Part shown: positions 1 through 8,070 of the stretch, one piece after another | Layout of the letters: each line of letters begins with the position of its first letter | Position numbering within the stretch: position 1 is the stretch's first letter | From: Planctomycetota bacterium | GTDB lineage: Bacteria; Planctomycetota; Phycisphaerae; SM23-33 | DNA length: 36,995 bases | Assembly: GCA_012729725.1 (NCBI GenBank) | Contig: JAAYCO010000076.1 | Location: 1-36,995 of the forward strand | Reading direction: 5' to 3' | The notes under the pieces: generated by a model | Told to the model about the DNA's origin: nothing | The model's database searches: none | The model's input: the letters and a program-made list of their open reading frames with translations, nothing else | Position numbers and translations under genes: made by a program

Positions 1-47
1 AGCCCTGGGATCCCAGACCGTCGAATCCATTAAGCCCTGAAAGGGCG
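1..47 (-). repeat. Truncated inverted copy of hairpin-type dispersed repeat
   Basis: The 16-base string aagccctgaaagggcg at 32-47 is the exact reverse complement of 784-799. It folds as a 5-bp hairpin (gccct/agggc, 3-base loop). Outside it, on the minus strand, the sequence leads into ggatcccagggc, resembling ggcatccccagggc at 817-830 beyond the right-hand copy. This is therefore probably the start of a second, oppositely oriented copy of the repeat at 781-890, cut by the window edge. Confidence 0.55.
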
Positions 48-54
48 AAATATG

Positions 55-78
55 GACCATTGGGGAGACCATTGGGGA
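55..78. repeat. 12-bp tandem duplication
   Basis: The string gaccattgggga occurs twice back to back at 55-66 and 67-78. It lies between the outer (32-47) and inner (74-87) inverted-repeat arms of the repeat-rich leader region and overlaps the inner arm. Confidence 0.7.
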
Positions 79-183
79 CACCATACATGTTTCGCTCGGA
101 ATCCGTTGCCCCCCGGCTTGAATAGAGATGTGTTATAACGCGGAGCGATGTTGCTTATCCTGGCATAAATGTTCACATACCCA

Positions 184-212
184 TGGACTGCCCACGGACG
201 GCGCGGTATAAT
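184..212 (+). promoter_or_regulatory. Candidate sigma70-type promoter in repeat region
   Basis: A perfect TATAAT -10 box at 207-212 sits 17 bases after tggact at 184-189, which matches TTGACA at 4 of 6. The -10 box lies in the small palindrome cggtataataccg. Initiation would fall near 219, about 30 bases before a Shine-Dalgarno-like tgaggga (236-242) and an ATG at 250. The boxes are seen; their activity is inferred. Confidence 0.4.
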
Positions 213-249
213 ACCGGTCCAAAGTCCGAATCTTCTGAGGGAAGTGACC

Positions 250-765
250 ATGGCCGACGAGAAAAGGCAGGGCGGCACGAGCAACATTTGCCACCGCAGC
301 CGCGTATCCCTGTTGGATATGCATAATCAGGCTCAATCTCTCTCATGCACGCCGAGGCCGGGGCTTCACGCAGTTTACAAGGCTCCTGCCGCACATCACA
401 AGATGGAGTTGCAGTTGTGCGGAGCGGTACAGAGGCCCCGCCCCGGCGATCGCGGGCACAGCGCCGACGCGATGGGGCCAAAAAACGACACCAAAATTGC
501 AAGTCGCTGCACAATCACGACTTATGCGCGACACCAAATGGAGCAAGCCCACCTCCAGGCCCAACGGCGCCAGATGGTGTTGCCTGAGGTTACGAAGGCT
601 GGGAATCGTCCCCCCCATAGCGTGAGCGGTAGCGAACGGCAATGGCCACAGGACGACACCAAATTTGCAAGTGATTATGGGATAAGTGTTTACGCGCGAC
701 ACCAAATGGAGCAGCCTTGCAGTAAGGATTCCACGACACAAGAACCTGTATGGTGTCCCCGATAG
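250..765 (+). CDS. Doubtful open reading frame over the tandem repeat (171 aa)
   Basis: An ATG at 250 follows a purine-rich tgaggga and a good promoter match, and the frame stays open to 765. The start (MADEKRQGG) looks like a real N-terminus. The rest is Cys-, His-, Pro- and Gln-rich low-quality sequence with no family I recognise. It contains the same segment twice, about 56 residues apart: DTK(I/F)AS then YARHQMEQ, at about residues 81-98 and 137-154. Because the DNA repeat period is 168, a multiple of three, any frame would show this repetition, so it is not evidence of coding. Frames on the minus strand are also open here. Possibilities are a short gene of unknown function, a 5-prime gene remnant fused to repeats, or non-coding DNA. 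I favour non-coding or remnant. Confidence 0.2.
   Translation: MADEKRQGGTSNICHRSRVSLLDMHNQAQSLSCTPRPGLHAVYKAPAAHHKMELQLCGAVQRPRPGDRGHSADAMGPKNDTKIASRCTITTYARHQMEQAHLQAQRRQMVLPEVTKAGNRPPHSVSGSERQWPQDDTKFASDYGISVYARHQMEQPCSKDSTTQEPVWCPR
390..716. repeat. Degenerate tandem repeat, 168-bp period, GACACCA boxes
   Basis: Segments cgacaccaaaattgcaag (486-503) and cgacaccaaatttgcaag (654-671) match except for one base. The strings gcgcgacaccaaatggagca at 526-545 and 694-713 are identical. The spacing is 168 bp in both cases. A weaker third copy of the second box is at 391-408 (cacatcacaagatggag). The heptamer GACACCA appears at 77-83, 487-493, 530-536, 655-661 and 698-704, and inverted at 751-757. 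That is far more than expected by chance in under 1 kb. No coding explanation is evident. Confidence 0.65.
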
Positions 766-780
766 TCAAGGGCGGATCTA

Positions 781-890
781 TCACGCCCTTTCAGGGCTTG
801 AAGGCTGGGTGAGAACGGCATCCCCAGGGCGTTGCCCCGGGCTGTCATATCGTGCGCCTTCGGTGCTCCTGGGCACGTTAGCGCCCGAGC
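781..890 (+). repeat. Three-hairpin dispersed repeat (REP-like)
   Basis: Three palindromes lie in a row. The first is gccct/agggc at 785-797 with a 3-base loop. The second is cccagggc/gccccggg at 823-841 with a 3-base loop and one mismatch. The third is gcgcc/ggtgc at 854-866 with a 3-base loop. From general experience, strings of this kind (ccctttcagggctt, ccagggcgttgcc, gcgccttcggtgct) recur between genes in planctomycete-like genomes; I have not checked this. A truncated inverted copy lies at 1-47. No REP-associated (RAYT) transposase is present in the window. Confidence 0.6.
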
Positions 891-915
891 CGGCTGCTAC
901 TGCCTGCGCCTAAGG

Positions 916-944
916 TTGATGCTTCAGGGAAAGCATTCTAAAAT
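916..944 (+). promoter_or_regulatory. Promoter of the HAD hydrolase gene
   Basis: TTGATG at 916-921, a 17-base spacer and TAAAAT at 939-944 (5/6 match). Initiation would be near 951, giving a leader of about 35 bases before the ATG at 986, with an AGGA Shine-Dalgarno at 975-978. Confidence 0.5.
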
Positions 945-985
945 CCGCCCTTCATCCTTTGAGGCTATTACATCAGGATCTGATT

Positions 986-1672
986 ATGAATTGCTCAACC
1001 GGAATAACCGGCGTGATATTTGATATGGACGGCGTGCTGTGCGACTCGGAACGCTTCATCTGCGAGGCGGCGATCGAGATGTTCAAACGCAGGCATGGTG
1101 TGCAGGTGAGGGCGGAGGATTTTCTGCCTTTTGTCGGCAGCGGAGAGAACAGATACCTCGGCGGCGTGGCAGAGAAATACGGCGTGCAGATCAAGCTGCC
1201 GGAAGACAAGGTCTTCACGTACGAGCTTTATCTTGAGGTCATCCGCAATCGCCTTAAGGCACTGCCGGGCGTGAGCGAGTTCATATTGAAATGCCGCGCC
1301 AAAGGCATAAAGCTGGCGGTGGCGTCGGCTGCGGATACGATGAAGGTCAACGGCAACCTGGCCGAGATCGGCCTGCCGCACGAGACGTTCGACGCGGTTG
1401 TCACCGGCAGCGACGTTTCCAGGCACAAGCCGGACCCGCAATGCTTCCTGATGGCTGCCAAGAAAATCGGCATATGCCCCGCCAACTGCCTTGTCATCGA
1501 AGACGCCAACAACGGATGCAAGGCGGCGAAGGCGGCAGGGGCCATGTGCCTGGGCATAACAAGCAGTTTCGATTCCGAACAACTCGCTGCCTCGGGTGCG
1601 GACTGGACCGCAAGCGATCTGGCCCATCTGCCGGGCGATCTGGAGGCGATTCTGGCGGTGGGGGCGAAATAG
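986..1672 (+). CDS. HAD-superfamily phosphatase / beta-phosphoglucomutase-like hydrolase
   Basis: A 228-residue cytoplasmic HAD subfamily IA hydrolase. All four HAD motifs are visible. Motif I is DMDGVLCDSE at 13-22, with nucleophile D13 and acid/base D15. Motif II is Ser114 in VASAAD. Motif III is Lys148 in HKPDP. Motif IV is IEDANNG with E172 and D173. The helical cap lies between motifs I and II, as in phosphoglycolate phosphatase and beta-phosphoglucomutase. The substrate is probably a small phosphorylated sugar or acid and cannot be named from sequence. The ATG at 986 is chosen over an in-frame TTG at 959 because AGGA lies 7 bases upstream and the DxDGV motif then falls at the usual distance from the N-terminus. 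The gene stands alone behind its own promoter. A 6-bp hairpin at 1662-1678 overlaps the stop codon but has no T-run. Confidence 0.9.
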   Translation: MNCSTGITGVIFDMDGVLCDSERFICEAAIEMFKRRHGVQVRAEDFLPFVGSGENRYLGGVAEKYGVQIKLPEDKVFTYELYLEVIRNRLKALPGVSEFILKCRAKGIKLAVASAADTMKVNGNLAEIGLPHETFDAVVTGSDVSRHKPDPQCFLMAAKKIGICPANCLVIEDANNGCKAAKAAGAMCLGITSSFDSEQLAASGADWTASDLAHLPGDLEAILAVGAK

Positions 1673-1752
1673 TCGCCCGGAATGCGTCTTGTCGAATCTG
1701 GAATTTTGCGGTAATCTAGATACTTGAAACGCCAGAGGAGGCAGGGCATTTC

Positions 1753-2337
1753 GTGAATTGCAGTAGTGACATCCCGACAGGGAGGGTGGTTGTTCTGTCT
1801 TCGGACGCCCTTGCCGGCGCCGATTCATGGAGCGACCTCGGCCCTGTCGCCTGCTGCGTTCGCGTGTCCAGCGCCTATGAAGCAGTAGCGGAACTGCTGG
1901 CAGGGCCTGTGTCGGCCCTTGTTGCCGATCTTCGCCTGCTTGGCCCGCGTCACCTTCGCCTGCTGGACATCGCACGATCCAACCATGTTCGGATTTTCGG
2001 CGTTGGCGCAATCCCGCCGGGCCTGACCGTGGAAGACCTCAACGGCGTGCTGCTGGTCAGCAGGGCGGCGCTGCCGGCGGCACTGGCGGGCGTGGTCAAG
2101 CCGGCTGTGCAAGCCCCCGCGCCGTCCCAGCCCGAGCCGCCCGCGCCCCAGCCCCAGGAGCCTCAACCCAAACCCCAGGCCGGGCCGGCAAAGCCCGCAG
2201 CCGTTCCCGCACACCGGCGGCCCCTTGAGCCCAAACCCCAACCCGCTGGGCAGCAACAAGACCAGTACGCTTCTGAAAACACGCGGAATCTGCTGTCCGC
2301 GGATGAGCTGGCCGCCCTTTTGGGGGATGAGCAGTGA
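1753..2337 (+). CDS. Receiver-like protein with Pro-rich linker and C-terminal FliM-like peptide
   Basis: 194 residues; GTG start preceded by GAGGAGG (about 1735-1741). Residues 8-115 look like a response-regulator fold: alternating strands and helices, VADL with Asp59 at the usual phospho-acceptor strand, then IFGVG and LLVS strands. The N-terminal acidic pair and the conserved Lys are not evident, so it may be a pseudoreceiver. Residues about 118-170 are a Pro/Gln/Ala-rich linker. The last residues are LLSADELAALLGDEQ (180-194). This resembles the CheY-binding N-terminal peptide of FliM (consensus near ILSQxEIDALL), but here it is C-terminal. The stop overlaps the GTG of the diguanylate cyclase gene by 4 bases, so the two are translationally coupled. 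A weak promoter match lies at 1689-1717. No flagellar gene is present. The function is not known; an adaptor controlling the cyclase is my inference. Confidence 0.75.
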   Translation: MNCSSDIPTGRVVVLSSDALAGADSWSDLGPVACCVRVSSAYEAVAELLAGPVSALVADLRLLGPRHLRLLDIARSNHVRIFGVGAIPPGLTVEDLNGVLLVSRAALPAALAGVVKPAVQAPAPSQPEPPAPQPQEPQPKPQAGPAKPAAVPAHRRPLEPKPQPAGQQQDQYASENTRNLLSADELAALLGDEQ

Positions 2338-3524
2338 CTGCCGCCGACGTGCTTCTTGTAGCGGGCAAGGACGTGCAACGCGGATTTCTTGACCACGCGC
2401 CCGATGCTCGCATCCGGGCAGTGGCCGACCCGTATGACGCCCTGGGCGAAATGGCCAGGCACAACTGGCCGCTCGTGATGCTCTGGGGGCCTGGACCCGA
2501 TTTCGAAGGCTTTTGTCGCGCAGCCAGAAGACTTCAACCGGCGTCCAAGCTCGTGGGCCTGTGCCGCCCGGATGCAGAGGGGCAGATCTCCGCGCTTAAA
2601 GACTGGCCGCTGGACGATTATCTGCTCTATCCGCTGGACGGGCCGGAACTGGCGAGGATGCTTCCCAAACCCCAGCCCCAGCCGTCGAACGAGATGTCAT
2701 TGTCGGTGGATGACGTCGCAACGCTGATCGAATCAGCCCGGATGCTGCCTTCGCTGGAACTCAAGCTCGAACAACTCGTCCAGCAGCGTCTTGATGAACA
2801 TGCTGCCTGGTTCGATTCGGCTGCGTCGGTCGATCCCTCGGCCGTGCTGGTGACGATGGAATCCGAGCCGCGTAGAAAGCTGTGTCTGTCCCGGCCGATG
2901 CTGGAGACCGAAGCCGCCTTTGCCAGAGACCTTCAGATTGTTGCATCCCGCCTGGAACGTGCAGCCCAGAGATCGTCGGCGCTCCATCGCCTGGCGGTTA
3001 CGGACGACCTTACGGGCGCGTATAACCGCAGGTACTTCTTTCATCTGACCGAGCAGGTGCTCAGACGCGGCGGCAAGCACCGCGTAACGCTGCTGTTGTA
3101 CGACATCGACAATTTCAAGCAGTACAACGACGCCTACGGCCACGCCGTCGGAGATGAGATACTGCGTGAAACGGCGATGTTAATGCGGCGGACAACCCGC
3201 GCTCACGACATAGTGGCCCGGATCGGCGGCGACGAATTTGCGGTGCTGTTCTGGGACGCCCAGCCGAGGCAGGCCGGCAGCAGTCCGCCCGAGAGCGCGA
3301 TTGTGCTGGCGAATCGATTCCGCCAGGCGGTCAGCAGTCACAGATTTCCTTCGCTTGGTCCCGCGGCAGTGGGAACGCTGAGCATTTCCGGCGGGTTGGC
3401 TTCGTATCCCAAGGACGGCAGAACCTGCGCCGATTTGCTTCGCAAGGCGGATGAGGCGCTCGTTGAGGCCAAGCGAAGCGGCAAGAACTCCATCCGCATA
3501 GTGGGCAAGGGACCTATCGCTTGA
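2334..3524 (+). CDS. GGDEF diguanylate cyclase with N-terminal receiver-like domain
   Basis: 396 residues; GTG start overlapping the preceding stop (GTGA). Residues 1-115 form a degenerate receiver-like domain with no clear phospho-acceptor Asp. LSVDDVATLI at 123-132 resembles the C-terminal LSADELAALL of the upstream partner. Residues about 135-225 are helical and probably coiled. The GGDEF domain (about 224-392) has DDLTGAYNRRYF, metal-binding D257 in YDIDNF, the signature GGDEF at 298-302, and an inhibitory I-site RAHD at 289-292, five residues before it. It should therefore make cyclic di-GMP from two GTP and show product inhibition. No transmembrane segment is seen, so it is cytosolic. 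Its 3-prime end overlaps the convergent thermonuclease gene by 11 bases. Confidence 0.92.
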   Translation: MTAADVLLVAGKDVQRGFLDHAPDARIRAVADPYDALGEMARHNWPLVMLWGPGPDFEGFCRAARRLQPASKLVGLCRPDAEGQISALKDWPLDDYLLYPLDGPELARMLPKPQPQPSNEMSLSVDDVATLIESARMLPSLELKLEQLVQQRLDEHAAWFDSAASVDPSAVLVTMESEPRRKLCLSRPMLETEAAFARDLQIVASRLERAAQRSSALHRLAVTDDLTGAYNRRYFFHLTEQVLRRGGKHRVTLLLYDIDNFKQYNDAYGHAVGDEILRETAMLMRRTTRAHDIVARIGGDEFAVLFWDAQPRQAGSSPPESAIVLANRFRQAVSSHRFPSLGPAAVGTLSISGGLASYPKDGRTCADLLRKADEALVEAKRSGKNSIRIVGKGPIA

Positions 3525-4128
3525 GGTAGTCCGGCAGGTCGCTGGTCGAAACGTCTTTCCACAGTCCCACGCCCGCGGCCTTTGCCTGCACGTGCAGCCT
3601 GTGGAATTCGTCCTTGTGCGAATGCTCGAATCTGGGGTCGGCGTATCCATAGCCCTGCTCGATCAGCACCCTGTTGAGCATTCTTCCATCGGGAAGATAG
3701 ACAAACGCAAGCAGTCGGCCGTATTTGTCGCGCGTGTTTCGTTCCAGTTCGATTCGCACCATTTCGTCGGCGACAAGTTTTGTGGTGAATCGGCTGGCCT
3801 GGGGTCCGAAATGCTCAACGGGATGATCGGGTTTGACGGTCTCGGGCGTGTCCACTCCCCACAGGCGAACGGTCGTCGTACTGGAATCGCCATCGGGCGC
3901 CGCCAGAAGAATCGTGTCGCCGTCGACAACGCGAACAACATGGAACGTCTTATTGTGGTAGACGCTCCAATCGCTGCCGCGTCGTTTGCCGAAGACGCCG
4001 CCCTTGTCGAGGGTCGCCAGAATGGCGGCTGCGGCAATCGCCATCAGAAGCAGGACGGCTTTTCTGGCGATATAGCGGCTTCGCCGCGCTGAAGCGGACA
4101 TGCGCATGTTAGTGGCGCGCCTGGCCAT
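3514..4128 (-). CDS. Membrane-anchored thermonuclease (SNase-like)
   Basis: 204 residues of the staphylococcal nuclease family, which cleaves single- or double-stranded DNA and RNA using calcium. A hydrophobic segment at about 22-40 after a basic N-terminus (RRSRYIARK) indicates a signal anchor or signal peptide, so the domain acts outside the cytoplasm. The catalytic set of S. aureus nuclease is present: D71 in VVDGDT, R88 in RLWGVDTPE with D93 and E96, and R138 in DKYGRLLAFVY. The C-terminal part (LNRVLIEQGYGYADPRF) is also typical. The start is uncertain: in-frame ATGs exist at residues 1, 8 and 10, and no strong Shine-Dalgarno decides between them. It lies 12 bases downstream of lysC and is probably cotranscribed with it. 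Confidence 0.9.
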   Translation of the reverse strand: MARRATNMRMSASARRSRYIARKAVLLLMAIAAAAILATLDKGGVFGKRRGSDWSVYHNKTFHVVRVVDGDTILLAAPDGDSSTTTVRLWGVDTPETVKPDHPVEHFGPQASRFTTKLVADEMVRIELERNTRDKYGRLLAFVYLPDGRMLNRVLIEQGYGYADPRFEHSHKDEFHRLHVQAKAAGVGLWKDVSTSDLPDYLKR

Positions 4129-4140
4129 GGCTATCGCCGG

Positions 4141-5367
4141 CTACTTGCCGGCGCTCTTTTTGCCGCCGAGGTTGAACGCGTCATGCACAAGTCGAAGCGC
4201 TTCCTTGCCTTTCTCGCGGTCGATGAAGCACGAGATCTTGATCTCGCTGGTGGTGATCTTGTGAATGTTGATCTTGGCCTCGGCAAGCGCCGAGAACATT
4301 CTCTCGGCGACTCCGGTGTGAACTCTCATTCCGACGCCGACGATGCTGACCTTGGCCAGGTGGTCTTCGTAAACCACTTGGCATCCGATCTTTTTCGAGA
4401 GGCCTTCGACAACCTTCTTTGCGTCATTCAGTTCGCCCAGGTCAACGGTGAAGGAGATGTTAGCGGTTCTATCGTCGGCGATCGTCTGGACGATATCGTC
4501 GATCACGACCTTGGCCTTAGCAAGCGTGTGGAATATCTCGGCCGCGATGCCCGGGCGATTGCTGACTCCGCGAAGCGTAACGCCGGCAAGTTTATCTTTA
4601 AGGGCGGCGCCGCTGACGACAATGCGTTCCATGTCCTGCGATTCAGCCACGATCATGGTTCCTTTTCTGTTGTTATTGCTGTTGCGAACGTGAATAGCGA
4701 CGTTGTACTTCTTGGCGAACTCCACAGCCCTGTTGTGCAGGACGTTTGCGCCCAGGCTGGCCAGTTCGAGCATTTCCTCGTAGCTGATGCTGTTGATCTT
4801 GCGAGCGTTGGGCACGATGCGCGGGTCGCTGGTGAAGATGCCGTCGACGTCGGTGAAGTTTTCGCACTCGGCGCCAAGCGCGGCCGCTATCGCGACGAGG
4901 GTTACGTTGCTTCCGCCTCTGCCAAGCGTTGTAATCGCGCCGTCGCTGGTGACGCCCTGGAAGCCGGCAACCACGACGATCCTGCCCTGATCCAACTGCT
5001 CGTTGATGCGTTTGACGTTGATCGACTTGATTCTGGCTTTTGTATGAACGTCGTCGGTCAGCATGCCGATCTGGGCGGCAGTGAAGCTGATGGCGTTGAC
5101 TCCCATGTTCTCCAGCGCCATCGCCATAAGAGAGATGCTGACCTGTTCGCCGGTCGCCAGCAGTTGGTCAAGCTCGCGCTTGGGCGGATCCTTGGACACC
5201 TGGTTGGCCAGGTCCACAAGGTGGTCGGTGCTGTCGCCCATGGCCGAGACCACCATGACGACCTGCTTGCCCTTCTTATGGGCGGCGATGGCCCGCGCCG
5301 CGGCTGCACGAATCTTATCGGCAGTGGCGAGGCTGGAGCCACCGAACTTCATGACGACAATGCTCAT
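4141..5367 (-). CDS. lysC: Aspartate kinase (monofunctional)
   Basis: 408 residues. It phosphorylates L-aspartate to 4-phosphoaspartate, the first step towards lysine, threonine, methionine and diaminopimelate. KFGGSS at 7-12 is the signature ATP/aspartate loop, E74 sits in ATGEQ, and FTDVDGIFTSDPRIV follows at 171-185. Two C-terminal ACT domains (about 265-335 and 345-405) indicate feedback control, usually by lysine and/or threonine. One oddity is the segment TLGRGGSN (147-154): most characterised aspartokinases have Asp where N154 stands. The start ATG follows CAGGAGC at 8 bases. I see no lysine riboswitch in the 257-bp gap upstream. The thermonuclease gene follows 12 bases downstream on the same strand. 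Confidence 0.95.
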   Translation of the reverse strand: MSIVVMKFGGSSLATADKIRAAAARAIAAHKKGKQVVMVVSAMGDSTDHLVDLANQVSKDPPKRELDQLLATGEQVSISLMAMALENMGVNAISFTAAQIGMLTDDVHTKARIKSINVKRINEQLDQGRIVVVAGFQGVTSDGAITTLGRGGSNVTLVAIAAALGAECENFTDVDGIFTSDPRIVPNARKINSISYEEMLELASLGANVLHNRAVEFAKKYNVAIHVRNSNNNRKGTMIVAESQDMERIVVSGAALKDKLAGVTLRGVSNRPGIAAEIFHTLAKAKVVIDDIVQTIADDRTANISFTVDLGELNDAKKVVEGLSKKIGCQVVYEDHLAKVSIVGVGMRVHTGVAERMFSALAEAKINIHKITTSEIKISCFIDREKGKEALRLVHDAFNLGGKKSAGK

Positions 5368-5534
5368 GAGGCAAAGCTCCTGTACGTAATGCCCGGCGGC
5401 CTAACGGGTCAGGATAGATCAAACCAGTCGGGGGGCCGCGCGAGGCGGACTGATAGGATACCAGCGAAGGTGAAAAAGTCCATTGGATTTAGGTATTCGG
5501 GCTCGCGGCCGGGCGCGTTTTTTCTATCACACTA

Positions 5535-5561
5535 TTGTCATGGAGCCCCGGCGGTTATACT
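5535..5561 (+). promoter_or_regulatory. Candidate promoter of the fhs operon
   Basis: TTGTCA at 5535-5540 and TATACT at 5556-5561 are both 5/6 matches, but the spacer is only 15 bases. It lies in the 257-bp gap between divergent lysC and the first membrane-protein gene. That gap shows no other gene, and I recognise no riboswitch in it. Confidence 0.35.
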
Positions 5562-5624
5562 ACCTGTCCATTCGGCCTGGGCCGATGGTTTGATGAGGAT
5601 CCGGTGGCGAAGGAAAACAACACC

Positions 5625-6086
5625 ATGTTCAAGACGCTGCTGGCCGCGGCGCTGGCCTGGCTGATACCAGGCGCGGGGCACGTGTTTATCGGCAGCCGCG
5701 TCAAAGGCGCAATCATATTCGTGGTCATCGCGGCCACGTTCTGGTCGGGCATTCTTATGGGCGGCGTAATGACAGTTGACCGTCAGGCAGAGCCCATGTG
5801 GTTTGTCGCCGAGATGTTGACCGGCGGCCACGGATTGACCGCGTGGCGATGGCAGCAGTCAGTCATGAAGAAAATTGACAAGGACATCGGTCCCGTCACA
5901 TCCGCCCAGCAGTACCGCGACCTGCGAGACGAGCAACTGGCCCGACGCGGCCTGGCGCTTGTGTCTCCTGTAGAGGTGATAGCCCGGGCGTACAGCGGGG
6001 TGGCGGGCATGCTGAATCTGCTTTGCATATTCGACGTGGTGATGCTGGTCATGATGCGCACCAGGCAAAAGGTGGTCAGGCGATGA
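5625..6086 (+). CDS. Small membrane protein with AWLIPGAGH motif
   Basis: 153 residues; ATG with AGGA about 10 bases upstream. An in-frame GTG at 5604 is a less likely start. The N-terminus LAWLIPGAGHVFIGSRVKGAIIFVVIAATFWSG is written here only as a description of residues about 9-40: a Pro-Gly re-entrant turn followed by a transmembrane helix. This is the pattern of TM2-like small membrane proteins. The middle is soluble and charged (about 75-120). A second helix lies at about 128-145, followed by a basic tail (RTRQKVVRR). Its stop overlaps the next start (ATGA). The function is unknown. Cotranscription with the next membrane protein and fhs is likely. Confidence 0.75.
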   Translation: MFKTLLAAALAWLIPGAGHVFIGSRVKGAIIFVVIAATFWSGILMGGVMTVDRQAEPMWFVAEMLTGGHGLTAWRWQQSVMKKIDKDIGPVTSAQQYRDLRDEQLARRGLALVSPVEVIARAYSGVAGMLNLLCIFDVVMLVMMRTRQKVVRR

Positions 6087-6301
6087 TCGACCTTCTGAAA
6101 TACCCAATGACCCTGCCGCCTTATGGTCAGCTATGGCTGCTGCTGCCGCTGCTGGCGGCAGTGGCGGTTGTCTATAAGACTGTTCGAGCCGAAGATGTTC
6201 GAAGGATATGGTTGGAGTCGCTGCTGCTGTTCGCATACATGCTGGGCGGACTGGTGGTTCTTGGCGCCATACTCTGGGCGGTCATCAGCTTCTGGCCCTG
6301 A
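6083..6301 (+). CDS. Small two-helix membrane protein (72 aa)
   Basis: Begins at the ATGA overlap with the preceding gene and ends 14 bases before fhs. It has two predicted transmembrane helices at about 15-32 ([15 protein letters not shown]) and 47-69 ([19 protein letters not shown]), joined by a charged loop ([12 protein letters not shown]). I recognise no family. The tight coupling to the upstream membrane protein suggests the two products work together, for example as a small membrane complex. Confidence 0.7.
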   Translation: MIDLLKYPMTLPPYGQLWLLLPLLAAVAVVYKTVRAEDVRRIWLESLLLFAYMLGGLVVLGAILWAVISFWP

Positions 6302-6315
6302 AACGAGGAGAGAGT

Positions 6316-8066
<1,751 letters not shown>

Positions 8067-8070
<4 letters not shown>

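Larger units (their letters stand above)
68..766. repeat. Inner inverted-repeat pair (14 bp perfect, 18/20 extended)
   Basis: The string ggggacaccataca at 74-87 is the exact reverse complement of 747-760. Extending outward by six bases (68-73 against 761-766) adds four further matches. With the outer pair 32-47/784-799 this makes two nested inverted pairs around about 660 bp. That arrangement is expected for oppositely oriented repeat copies or for a small element with terminal inverted repeats. No transposase is encoded between the arms. Confidence 0.6.

Noticed and set aside
343-741. 132-codon minus-strand frame with repeated LLHLVSR and FGVV(L/F)WP segments
   Set aside because: The repetition follows directly from the 168-bp DNA repeat. 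There is no ribosome site or family match.
1662-1678. Hairpin gggcga/tcgccc at the HAD stop codon
   Set aside because: It has a six-pair stem without a following T-run, so it is not convincing as an intrinsic terminator.
995-2011. 338-codon open frame on the minus strand
   Set aside because: It runs opposite the HAD and receiver-like genes, both of which have recognisable domains and ribosome sites.
5504-5523. GC hairpin followed by TTTTTT upstream of 5625
   Set aside because: The stem is only about four pairs and no plus-strand gene ends before it.
5368-5624. Possible lysine riboswitch upstream of lysC
   Set aside because: No extended helical junction or family-specific conserved strings could be found by eye in the 257-bp gap.
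4183-5664. 493-codon open frame on the plus strand
   Set aside because: It is antisense to the clear aspartate kinase gene; GC-rich codon bias keeps the opposite strand open. The product matches nothing.
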